A stretch of DNA of 52,886 bases from JANLUX01 sp031366005 (GTDB lineage: Bacteria > Bacteroidota > Bacteroidia > AKYH767-A > OLB10). Under the pieces are notes generated by a model, which saw only the letters and a list, made by a program, of their open reading frames with translations, was not told where the DNA came from and searched no databases. How positions within the stretch are numbered: position 1 is the first letter of the stretch; each line of letters begins with the position of its first letter. Position numbers and translations under genes: made by a program. The stretch lies in contig JANLZB010000074.1 of assembly GCA_031366005.1 (NCBI GenBank), positions 1 through 52,886 of the forward strand. The letters run 5' to 3'. Below, one piece after another: positions 35,501-43,754 of this stretch.

Positions 35501-36885
35501 AAGTACGTACCATCCGTCATGGAAAGAAAGGTCAGGAAACAGAAGTTGTGATTGGCCGTTCCGGTGAGGTGAGGATAATGGATCCGAATACAAAAGCTGT
35601 TCTTCAGTCAAACAATATTCCTTATGGAGCGCATTTGTTTGTGAGAGATGGTAGTAAAATTGAAAAAGGAACACTCATCTGTGAGTGGGATCCATATAAC
35701 GCAGTAATTATTTCAGAGATGTCGGGTAAGATTGCTTACGAACACATTGAAGAAGGTGTTACATTTAAAGAGGAAAGCGATGAGCAAACCGGCTTTAAAG
35801 AAAAAGTAGTTATTGACAGCCGTGATAAAACAAAAAATCCTGCTATCAAAATTGTTTCCGGTAAAGAAGTATTGAAAGCTTACAATATTCCTGTAGGTGC
35901 TCATATTGTAGTCAATGATTCAGATAAAATTGAAGTAGGAGAAATACTTGTTAAGATTCCGCGTACTATGGGACGCACCAGTGATATCACAGGTGGTCTT
36001 CCACGTGTAACGGAATTATTTGAAGCACGTAATCCATCTAACCCTGCTGTTGTTTCCGAAATTGATGGAGAGGTTAGCTATGGCGGTATCAAACGTGGTA
36101 ACCGTGAAATAGTGGTTACTACCAGAGATGGAGAGGTTAAAAAATATCTTGTTCCATTGAGCAAGCATATCCTTGTGCAGGATAATGACTTTATCCGTGC
36201 AGGTTTCCCTTTGTCTGACGGTGCTATCACGCCAAGTGATATCCTCAGCATCAAAGGACCTACCATGGTTCAGGAATACCTGGTGAATGAGATACAGGAA
36301 GTTTACCGTTTGCAGGGTGTGAAGATTAACGACAAGCACTTTGAAACCATCGTTCGCCAGATGATGCGTAAGGTAATCATCGAAGATCCGGGTGACACGC
36401 GTTTCCTCGAAAGAGAAGCCGTGAACCGTATTGACTTTATGGAAGAAAACGATACCATCATTGATAAGAAAGTGGTGGTTGATCCGGGTGATTCGCCAAG
36501 CTTTAAGCCAGGACAAATAATTACGCTGCGCAGATTACGCGATGAAAACTCTCAGCTGAAACGTAAAGACATGAAACTGGTGGATGCACGTGATGCTTTA
36601 CCAGCCACTTCATCTCCGTTGTTACAGGGAATAACCCAGGCATCATTGCATACCAAGAGCTGGATTTCGGCTGCTTCCTTCCAGGAAACTACCAAAGTGC
36701 TTAACGAGGCTGCAATTAATGGTAAGGTTGATCATCTCGGTGGATTGAAAGAAAATGTTATCGTAGGACATTTGATTCCGGCAGGAACCGGCTTACGTGA
36801 GTACGAAAAACTCATCGTTGGTTCGCAGGAAGAGTATGATCTGCTGATGGCAAGTAAGAAAATTGAAGAAGAAGAAGAAGTATAA
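32596..36885 (+). CDS. rpoC: DNA-directed RNA polymerase subunit beta'
   Basis: The 1429-residue catalytic subunit. The N-terminal zinc ribbon is visible ([20 protein letters not shown], with four Cys near residues 70-90). The active-site motif [12 protein letters not shown] at residues 472-483 holds the three aspartates that bind the catalytic magnesium. The second zinc site is in [15 protein letters not shown] near residue 900. [23 protein letters not shown] is the bridge-helix/trigger-loop region. The length is typical for Bacteroidota. It is followed by a DUF3467 gene, separated by heptad array F. Confidence 0.97.
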   Translation: [1429 protein letters not shown]

Positions 36886-36889
36886 AATA

Positions 36890-36951
36890 AGTCAGCAGTC
36901 TTCAGTCGGCAGTTGGCAAAACTGTGGACTGGAGACTGAAGACTGCAAACT
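36890..36951 (+). repeat. Heptanucleotide repeat array F (two inverted arms) after rpoC
   Basis: The left arm has AGTCAGC, AGTCTTC, AGTCGGC and AGTTGGC (36890-36917). The right arm has GTGGACT, GGAGACT, GAAGACT and GCAAACT (36924-36951). Within it a perfect 13-bp inverted repeat (36895-36907 and 36934-36946) can form a stem. The array ends 8 bases before the DUF3467 start codon. Confidence 0.93.
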
Positions 36952-36959
36952 TTAAGAAA

Positions 36960-37271
36960 ATGGATAACAAAGATCAAAATCAGCAACTGAATATCGAGCT
37001 TTCTGAAGACATTGCAGAAGGTATATATAGTAACCTTGCCATCATTACGCACAGCAACTCAGAGTTTGTGGTTGACTTTGTGAAGGTGATGCCGGGTGTG
37101 CCTAAGGCGAAAGTTAAAGCACGTATTGTGTTAACTCCTCAGCATGCAAAGCGTTTGCTTTCTGCACTGCAGGATAACATCGGCAAGTTTGAAACGGTGC
37201 ATGGTGTAATAAAACAAACTGAAGGTGTTGGAATACCGATGAACTTCGGAGGACCAACGGCTCAGGCATAA
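36960..37271 (+). CDS. DUF3467 domain protein
   Basis: From the ATG at 36960 the product is 103 residues. The earlier frame start at 36924 lies inside the heptad array and was rejected. The domain covers almost the whole protein (NIELSEDIAEGIYSNLAIIT, then SEFVVDFVKVMPG, and TPQHAKRLLSALQDNIGKFE). DUF3467 proteins are small and of unknown function. This gene follows rpoC and, because a terminator lies behind it, is probably the last gene of the rpoBC transcript. Its presence there suggests a link to transcription, but this is inference from context only. Confidence 0.87.
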   Translation: MDNKDQNQQLNIELSEDIAEGIYSNLAIITHSNSEFVVDFVKVMPGVPKAKVKARIVLTPQHAKRLLSALQDNIGKFETVHGVIKQTEGVGIPMNFGGPTAQA

Positions 37272-37275
37272 AATA

Positions 37276-37304
37276 GTTTACAATTTATTCGTTTACGGTT
37301 TACG
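37276..37304 (+). repeat. Partial heptanucleotide repeat array G
   Basis: GTTTACA at 37276-37282 and two units GTTTACG at 37291-37304, with 8 irregular bases between. The unit is the same as in array C, so two arrays share one sequence. Its end overlaps the stem of the terminator that follows. Confidence 0.6.
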
Positions 37305-37342
37305 TTTGCTTTTAACAGGCAATGTAAACCGTAATTTTTTTA
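37293..37342 (+). terminator. Intrinsic terminator of the rpoBC-DUF3467 transcript
   Basis: The stem TTACGGTTTAC (37293-37303) pairs with its exact complement at 37324-37334 and is followed by a run of T. The loop is 20 bases. The left arm is made from heptad units of array G. Confidence 0.7.
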
Positions 37343-37440
37343 TAGGATTGGCTTATTATTCATTCATACTCCCTTTATTTTAGCTCTTTGTTTACATACA
37401 ATGCTCTTTTGTTTGAATACATTGCCATCACCTTACACTA

Positions 37441-37650
37441 GTTTGTAACAACCGATGAATAGATTGCCATAAACTTATATCAGTTTATTACAACCGATGA
37501 ATAGAATGCGGTAAACCTACATCAGTTTATTACAACCGATGAATAGAATGCAATAAACTTACATCAGTTTGTAACAACTTATGAATAGATTGCAATAAAC
37601 TTACATCAGTTTGTAACAACTGATGAATAGATTGCAATAACCTCCTATCA
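37441..37650. repeat. Tandem repeat of 42 bp, five copies
   Basis: Five consecutive copies start at 37441, 37483, 37525, 37567 and 37609, each exactly 42 bases. A degenerate, shorter copy precedes them at 37411-37440 and a stub (GTTTG) follows. Each unit contains GTTTGTAACAAC or a close variant, and GATGAATAG. Stops occur in all frames across the array, so it does not encode a peptide. Copies differ by a few substitutions. The rest of 37343-37440 holds no gene that I can see. Confidence 0.95.
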
Positions 37651-37674
37651 GTTTGGGGCAAAAATCATTGTACC

Positions 37675-37875
37675 ATCAACGCCCCCGCATTCTCCTCCGC
37701 TACTTTACTTCTTTACGACATCACCGGCAGGGTATTACTGCAGCAGCCCTTCAATACCAAAGCAGTAATAGACATCAGCACGCTCACCAGTGGTATTTAT
37801 ATTGTAGAGATAAAAGGTAATGAAATCCCGATAGCTATCGCGAGGAGTGTGAAAGGGAAGGTGGTGAAAGAGTAA
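37675..37875 (+). pseudogene. Remnant of a T9SS type A sorting domain
   Basis: An open stretch without a start codon translates to a C-terminal sorting domain: LLLYDITGRVLLQQPF, then IDISTLTSGIYIVEIKG, and finally RSVKGKVVKE before the stop at 37873-37875. This is the usual order of strands in T9SS cargo tails. The upstream part of the gene is gone. A palindromic 18-base piece around 37826-37843 lies within the domain, in frame, and adds residues IPIAIA. The remnant suggests that an earlier surface protein was lost by deletion next to the tandem array. Confidence 0.8.
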
Positions 37876-38002
37876 AGGTTTTTTTTATTTTTTTTAATTC
37901 TGCATTTTCTATTCTTAACTCTGCATTGTATGCCGTAATTTGCAGCATGGTTTTTGTTTTGCAGGAGAAACTAAAAACCATCATCACTCAAAAACCTCTC
38001 TC

Positions 38003-41000
38003 ATGAAAAACATTTACAGGCTCATCGGCTTAGCTGTTGTTATTATTTATGGTTTTAATAAAAAATGCGCTGCGCAATGTTCAGGGCAATACATTGAACA
38101 TTTATACGCAACGAGCAATACCAATATTTCAGTCATGGTGTTTGATTCCTCCCATAGCACTGTTTCTTATTATCTTGAATATGGTCTTGCCGGTTTTACT
38201 CCCGGCACTAATGCAAGTCCCGGAACAGGAGGAACAATATGGACTTATACCACTAATGCACATACAGGAACAAGTATTGGAGTTACTCCCTCCACTACGT
38301 ATGATTTTTATTTAAGAAAACAGTGCGGGACTGTATGGAGCGCCAATACGCCAAAGAAATCTGTTTATAGTTTTTTTGATTGTTCATCTCCAACAGCTGT
38401 TACCTGTGATAGCTGGAACCCTTATAACGCTGTGCCTTCGGGAGCGGGTGCATGGAACCTGGATTGTGCTGCTGAGGGCAGAGAAAGATTTTACAGCTTC
38501 ACTCCTTCTGTTACAGGAAAATTCACGCTTACCTTAAATGCAACCGGCACACCTTCCACCTGGTATTTTAAACCGGTGAGCTATGGCTGCACTCCTTATT
38601 TATGGGACTGCATTGGTTCTTCTAATCCTTCCACCAATTCCACATTCAATTTCATGCTTACTGGGGGCACAGCTTATTTTATTTTACAAAAAGCAAATAC
38701 AATCAATGGTGCAGGATTTTCAAATGTTAAGCTTGATTGCGGCTGCTCATCCTATTCAAACATTGCAGTGACTTCTATTTCTCCTTCTCATGCACATGTG
38801 GATTATCAGCCTTTATGGTATTCGCATATTGTTGAATATGGTCCTTATGGATTTACTCCCGGCACTGGTGCGGCTCCGGGAGTGAATGGAGCAATTACTC
38901 ATTCTGATGATTTGTATTTACAGTCTTCCACGTGGTATGATTTATTTATCCGTGGGGATTGTTACAGCTATGGTACTTATGGAACAAACAGCCTTCGCTA
39001 TTCATTTTCTACTCCGCCATGTCCTCAGCAAGATTATAGTGCCTTAGGAAGTACGTTGCAAATGTATCCTTCCGGTTATGCAGGTGATCAGATATTTCCT
39101 CCCGGTGAATGGAATAATGGTAACTATCCCATTCATGGAGAGGAAAGTATTGCAAAGTTTACTCCTCCTGCTAACGGAACTTATGAAGGATACATTTCTA
39201 CTACCTGGGATGCAGGTGGAATTCTTTTCCGGGAGTCATCAGATACGTGCGATTTAAAATATTATAACGTACCGGATAATTTGCAATTTGTTTATAATAC
39301 TACTAACGAATTAACCTTCGATATGAAAAATTTAAATAGCAATAAGAGCTATAATTTGCTCGCCTTCCCCGATATTGCAAATATTAATTTCAATTTTGAT
39401 GTGACAATCAATTGCGCTAATGCGAAAAACTTTTTGCTCGGTGCAACCACTGCAAATTCTGCAGTAATTAGTTTCGATTGCCCATGTCCCAATCCAGTTT
39501 ATCTTGAGTATGGTCCTGTTGGTTTTATTCCGGGAACAGGAGGTATAGGCAATGGAACAATGATCGTGAATGTAACTTCTCCATACACCATCACCGGCTT
39601 ATCGCCTTACACGCAATATGATGTTTATCTGCGCTCTTCTTGCGGAACTATTTTTACTGATAATGTAAAAGCATTTACGTTCCGTACAGGTATTGATTGC
39701 GCCAATGCGCCTGTTCTCACGTGCGGTTCAACACTCACATACACACATTGGCTTTCTGATGATTCAGGCAACTGGACAACCTCATGCGGTTCTTATTATG
39801 CAAATAATTCTACCGAAACAGTATATCGCTTCACTCCCACACAAACAGGAATGCATCGGCTCACTAATTATTCAGGCTCTTACTATACCGGCAACGCCAT
39901 TTCTACTTACTACAAACCATTCGGTACATGCGACAGCAGCGGATGGAATTGCATTGGTGCGCTGAATCAGTTTCCACAATCACTTGCTTTTGGTCCGCTC
40001 ACTGCGGGTACTTCTTATCTGATTTATTTTGATGGCGCTTCTAATGTTGGCACCACTATAAAAAACATACGCCTGGATTGTGTACAATCATGCAATGCCA
40101 CTTTCACTCCTTCCACGGACTTTTCTCTTTGCCAGGGAAAGTCTGCAACGCTGCAGGCAAATACAGGAGCAGGAATTACTTATCAATGGTACAAGAACGG
40201 AAGTGCAATTTCAGGAGCTACTTCTTCCAGCTATGTTTTTAATGCAATCAATATTTATTCAGGCGCATGGTTTTCTGTAGCGGAAAACACTTCGTGCGGC
40301 ACCATCTATTCCAATACCATTTACATTAGCGTGAGCGCTTCAGTTCTTTCCAATTTGTATGCTGTTACACCACTCTCCATCTGCACCGGAGGACAAGCTA
40401 CGTTAATTGCCCGCCCCAGTTTTTATCCCACCACTTATCAATGGCAGGTGAATGGTGTTGACATTGCAGGAGCAACGCAACAAACTTACAATGCTCCTGA
40501 CTCAGGCACCTACCGTGTTCAGACTTCTGCTATCGGTTGCACTACTTCTTACAGTTATGCTATCAGAGTTAATAAAACCACAAGCCTTCCTGCACATTCT
40601 ATTATTCCTTCATCATACATAATATGCAGCGGTGGCAATGTGCTGCTGAAACTAAAAAACAATGATTCGTTTTATCCTGATTATTTGTCAACACCGGGTT
40701 ACGCTTATCAATGGAAGTTGAACGGTACTGATATTTCAGGAGCAACCAACACTGCTTATTCTGCAACTGCGGCAGGGTATTATACGTGTGTGATAACGGC
40801 ATCGTGCGGAAGTTTTACTACTAGCAGCGTGGGGCTCTTAGCCAATGTAACACCCACAATCAGCATTACAGCAAATGGTCCATCAACTTTTTGCAACAGC
40901 AATGTTTTAATATCTGCAACTATCACCGGAACAATCAATTCTTTTACCTGGAAAAAGAATGGTGTCGCATTAAATGTTAACGGCAATTTAATTGCAACTG

Positions 41001-42421
41001 AAACCGGAGCATATACCTGTGAGATTTCCAACACCTGCCTGCAAACTACTTTGACTTCAAATACAATCAATGTAGTTGCAAATAAAACTCCGGCACTTTC
41101 ACCGGTAACAGGCGAATCAGGTTTTTGTCGTTCTTCTTCAGGAAATATTTATTCCGTTTCTCCTCTTTCAGGAATAACTTACAACTGGACATTACCTACA
41201 GGTGCTAGCATTACATCGGGACAAGGAACAAACAACATCACTGTTTCCTATTCATCCAATGCAGCAGCAGGAAATATTTGTGTGGCAGGAACAAATGTTT
41301 GCGGCACCGGAATGGCATCATGCCAATCAACTATTCTTCGCACATCAGTTATACAACCGGGAACAATTACCGGAGCAACGAATGTGTGCAGACAAAGCAG
41401 AATTTATTCCATCAAAAAAATAATCAATGCCGATTATTACTTATGGGCACCGCCACCGGGAGCAAGCGTGAATGGTTCATACACTACTTTGCAAACAACA
41501 GACACGATGGTGGTGGTAAAATTTGATAATGCTTTTTCGGGTGATACTTTGCGGGTGCAATCCGTTAACTGTAAAGGTATGAGTGCCCAACGCAAATTGA
41601 GGATCAACAGTAATGGTCCGGCTGCACCGGCTCCGATTTGGGGGGATGTTTATGGCAATTGCAACAAGTATGGATATTACTCTATCAGTCCTGTAACTGA
41701 TGCCATAAGCTATACATGGCGCACAACAGTTCCGGGAGCAACTATAAATGGATCAACAGCACCTTATACAACCTATTATCCTTCCACTGCAATTCTGTAT
41801 ACAACTGGAATTACGGGAAAGGTTTATGTAAAATCAAACTGGGCATGCGGAAGCAGCGCAGAGAGAAGCATTACGGTATATGCAAAATTTAATGCACCAT
41901 ATGTGATCAATGGTCCTTCATCAGTTTGCGACAGCGCACAGAATGTTCAGTATTCAACTTACACCGGTGCAGGTATAACGGGATTCAATTGGATTGCACC
42001 TTCAGGAGCTGTTATTGCGTCAGGGCAAGGCACTAACTCGGTTTATATTAATTTCGGTACAACACCTTCTACGGCAGATGTAAAAGTGAGGTGGTCAAAT
42101 GCCTGTGCTGCTTCTTCTTATTTTTCAAAGTCAGTCACCATTAACAACTGCCCGCGATTAATGAACGATGCAAGAGTTGAATTGCAATTGCATCCAAATC
42201 CATTCAGCACAGCAACAACTTTAACAATACCGGAAGAAACGGATTTAAGTGCGAGCGTTATACTTATTTACAATATAATCGGAAAACAAGTTCAAATTAT
42301 TTCAAAACCTGAGCAACATGAAATTGAAATTGAAAGGAAAGATTTGCCTTCTGGGATTTATTTTATTAAGCTTGTAACGAAAGGTGTTGAAAGCAGAGTG
42401 ATTAAAATGATTGTCGAATAA
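38003..42421 (+). CDS. Large T9SS-exported surface protein with repeated Ig-like and related domains
   Basis: From the ATG at 38003 the product is 1472 residues. The longer frame from 37940 would bury the signal peptide (MKNIYRLIGLAVVIIYGFNKKCAAQ). The motif EYGxxGFTPGT occurs three times, near residues 58, 276 and 500, in fibronectin-like modules. Two modules with FYSFTPSVTGK or VYRFTPTQTGM resemble pre-peptidase domains. Four Ig-like modules between about residues 725 and 985 carry YQWYKNG-type cores. PKD-like modules follow at about 1060 and 1328 (GASITSGQGTNN and GAVIASGQGTNS). The last 75 residues are a type A sorting domain (PNPFSTATTL, SGIYFIKLVTKG, RVIKMIVE). It is probably an adhesin-like or scaffold protein, with no catalytic motif seen. 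Confidence 0.88.
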   Translation: MKNIYRLIGLAVVIIYGFNKKCAAQCSGQYIEHLYATSNTNISVMVFDSSHSTVSYYLEYGLAGFTPGTNASPGTGGTIWTYTTNAHTGTSIGVTPSTTYDFYLRKQCGTVWSANTPKKSVYSFFDCSSPTAVTCDSWNPYNAVPSGAGAWNLDCAAEGRERFYSFTPSVTGKFTLTLNATGTPSTWYFKPVSYGCTPYLWDCIGSSNPSTNSTFNFMLTGGTAYFILQKANTINGAGFSNVKLDCGCSSYSNIAVTSISPSHAHVDYQPLWYSHIVEYGPYGFTPGTGAAPGVNGAITHSDDLYLQSSTWYDLFIRGDCYSYGTYGTNSLRYSFSTPPCPQQDYSALGSTLQMYPSGYAGDQIFPPGEWNNGNYPIHGEESIAKFTPPANGTYEGYISTTWDAGGILFRESSDTCDLKYYNVPDNLQFVYNTTNELTFDMKNLNSNKSYNLLAFPDIANINFNFDVTINCANAKNFLLGATTANSAVISFDCPCPNPVYLEYGPVGFIPGTGGIGNGTMIVNVTSPYTITGLSPYTQYDVYLRSSCGTIFTDNVKAFTFRTGIDCANAPVLTCGSTLTYTHWLSDDSGNWTTSCGSYYANNSTETVYRFTPTQTGMHRLTNYSGSYYTGNAISTYYKPFGTCDSSGWNCIGALNQFPQSLAFGPLTAGTSYLIYFDGASNVGTTIKNIRLDCVQSCNATFTPSTDFSLCQGKSATLQANTGAGITYQWYKNGSAISGATSSSYVFNAINIYSGAWFSVAENTSCGTIYSNTIYISVSASVLSNLYAVTPLSICTGGQATLIARPSFYPTTYQWQVNGVDIAGATQQTYNAPDSGTYRVQTSAIGCTTSYSYAIRVNKTTSLPAHSIIPSSYIICSGGNVLLKLKNNDSFYPDYLSTPGYAYQWKLNGTDISGATNTAYSATAAGYYTCVITASCGSFTTSSVGLLANVTPTISITANGPSTFCNSNVLISATITGTINSFTWKKNGVALNVNGNLIATETGAYTCEISNTCLQTTLTSNTINVVANKTPALSPVTGESGFCRSSSGNIYSVSPLSGITYNWTLPTGASITSGQGTNNITVSYSSNAAAGNICVAGTNVCGTGMASCQSTILRTSVIQPGTITGATNVCRQSRIYSIKKIINADYYLWAPPPGASVNGSYTTLQTTDTMVVVKFDNAFSGDTLRVQSVNCKGMSAQRKLRINSNGPAAPAPIWGDVYGNCNKYGYYSISPVTDAISYTWRTTVPGATINGSTAPYTTYYPSTAILYTTGITGKVYVKSNWACGSSAERSITVYAKFNAPYVINGPSSVCDSAQNVQYSTYTGAGITGFNWIAPSGAVIASGQGTNSVYINFGTTPSTADVKVRWSNACAASSYFSKSVTINNCPRLMNDARVELQLHPNPFSTATTLTIPEETDLSASVILIYNIIGKQVQIISKPEQHEIEIERKDLPSGIYFIKLVTKGVESRVIKMIVE

Positions 42422-42462
42422 GTTTTTATTTGAAAATAATTAAACAACAAAACAAAATTCAA

Positions 42463-43659
42463 TCACTCCCGCGCAATCATCATTTTCCTTACACAAATGC
42501 TGCACGATAAGGAATAAGTATTTGGTGCGCTGTTGGTAAAAGCGGCAATGTATTTTCCGTTTATATCATAAAGACCAATTTTATCTGCAAGCAATATTTC
42601 ATTTAATTGAATAGTTGCTATATCACTTACCGGGTTTTGGAGAATAGTAAATTGAGTGGATGCATCATATTCTTCAACACCCACATTGGTAACGGTTACC
42701 GTGCCTGAAGCAACGGTGCATCCATTGTTGCCGGTAACTACCACGTAATACTGCCCATTTTGTGTGGGAGTTAATGATTGAAGTGTGTCATTCACATGCG
42801 GTGATCCATTCAAATACCATTGATAATGTACTGCTGCTGGCGTAACAGATAATTGCCCTGAGAAGTAAAAAAGATTAGCCGTAGGGATATTAAACGGCAC
42901 CGATGTGCTCCACGTGGTGCTGGTTAATATACCATTCATATTATTGCCACTCGAATCAGCAATGGTGGTTCCGGTTGCATCGTTAAAACGCCAGTAACCC
43001 ACTAACCCGGTTTGAATAGCGGGGTTAATATGGTTATTCATATTTGCCTGTATTTCTATTTGTGACAAAGCACGGTTCCAGATGCGTACTTCGTCCATCT
43101 TACCATTAAAGAAACGATCCTGTCCGATGCCAGTATATGCAAGACGTCCAATTTTTAAATCGTAAGCGGAAGAATCTCTGATGGTTCCCTTAAAAGGGGT
43201 AGTGCCTGCCAGGTTACCATTGATGTAACATTTAAGTGTGTCGCCATCAAAAGTGCCTGCTACATGATACCAGGTATTTAAATTCAGATAGGTGGTGCTT
43301 ATTACTTCTTGCCAGCTTGTATAAGCTCCGTTGGTATCAATACCGGCAAAATTAAAAGAGAGTTGCCCGTTAGTAGCTGTGGTTCCAGCGCGCAACACAT
43401 AACCCTGCTCGCCATACTGCCAGCCATGATGGCATACAATGGAGTTTCCTGATGGTGTTGGTCCAACGGTCCACGCAGCTGAATTAATCCATGCTTCAAT
43501 GGTTATGTGATTGGTGAGTACCAGCAGGGGATTAACAGGGATATTTGCATAAGAGGATGTTCCGTTAAAATTTAAGGAGCTGTTGTTGGGAACACATTGT
43601 GACCATGCATTGAAACAACTTGCAAGTGCAATAATAGTAAGCGTAAATATTTTTTTCAT
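42463..43659 (-). CDS. LamG-domain surface protein with shortened T9SS tail
   Basis: The product is 398 residues. A signal peptide (MKKIFTLTIIALASCFNAWSQ) is followed by a laminin-G/concanavalin-like lectin domain at about residues 25-225 (SLNFNGTSSYANIPVNPLLV and GKMDEVRIWNRALSQIEI). An Ig-like module follows (YQWYLNGSPHVNDTLQ). The C-terminal sorting domain starts normally (ILQNPVSDIATIQL and GLYDINGKYIAAF) but is then short: NTYSLSCSIC runs directly into VRKMMIARE. The usual GIYFVKV strand appears to be missing, and two Cys occur in its place. This may weaken export by the T9SS. Carbohydrate binding is plausible for the LamG domain but not shown. Confidence 0.85.
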   Translation of the reverse strand: MKKIFTLTIIALASCFNAWSQCVPNNSSLNFNGTSSYANIPVNPLLVLTNHITIEAWINSAAWTVGPTPSGNSIVCHHGWQYGEQGYVLRAGTTATNGQLSFNFAGIDTNGAYTSWQEVISTTYLNLNTWYHVAGTFDGDTLKCYINGNLAGTTPFKGTIRDSSAYDLKIGRLAYTGIGQDRFFNGKMDEVRIWNRALSQIEIQANMNNHINPAIQTGLVGYWRFNDATGTTIADSSGNNMNGILTSTTWSTSVPFNIPTANLFYFSGQLSVTPAAVHYQWYLNGSPHVNDTLQSLTPTQNGQYYVVVTGNNGCTVASGTVTVTNVGVEEYDASTQFTILQNPVSDIATIQLNEILLADKIGLYDINGKYIAAFTNSAPNTYSLSCSICVRKMMIARE

Positions 43660-43693
43660 ACTGAGTGGGTGTGTAAACGGGTATTAATTTTTA

Positions 43694-43701
43694 CAAATAT
43701 A
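43694..43701 (-). promoter_or_regulatory. Possible -7 box of the LamG-protein gene
   Basis: The minus strand reads TATATTTG, a match to TAnnTTTG, 35 bases upstream of the start codon. No TTG is seen at the -33 distance. Confidence 0.4.
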
Positions 43702-43754
43702 ATTCCGGATTAAACTAAACGCGTGTCTTAATTCAATTTAGTTATACAAGGTTT

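Noticed and set aside
37411..37650. The 42-bp array as a CRISPR array
   Set aside because: The units are continuous repeats without unique spacers, and no cas genes are present.
37441..37650. The 42-bp array as replication iterons
   Set aside because: No DnaA boxes or replication initiator gene is near, and 42 bp is longer than usual iterons.
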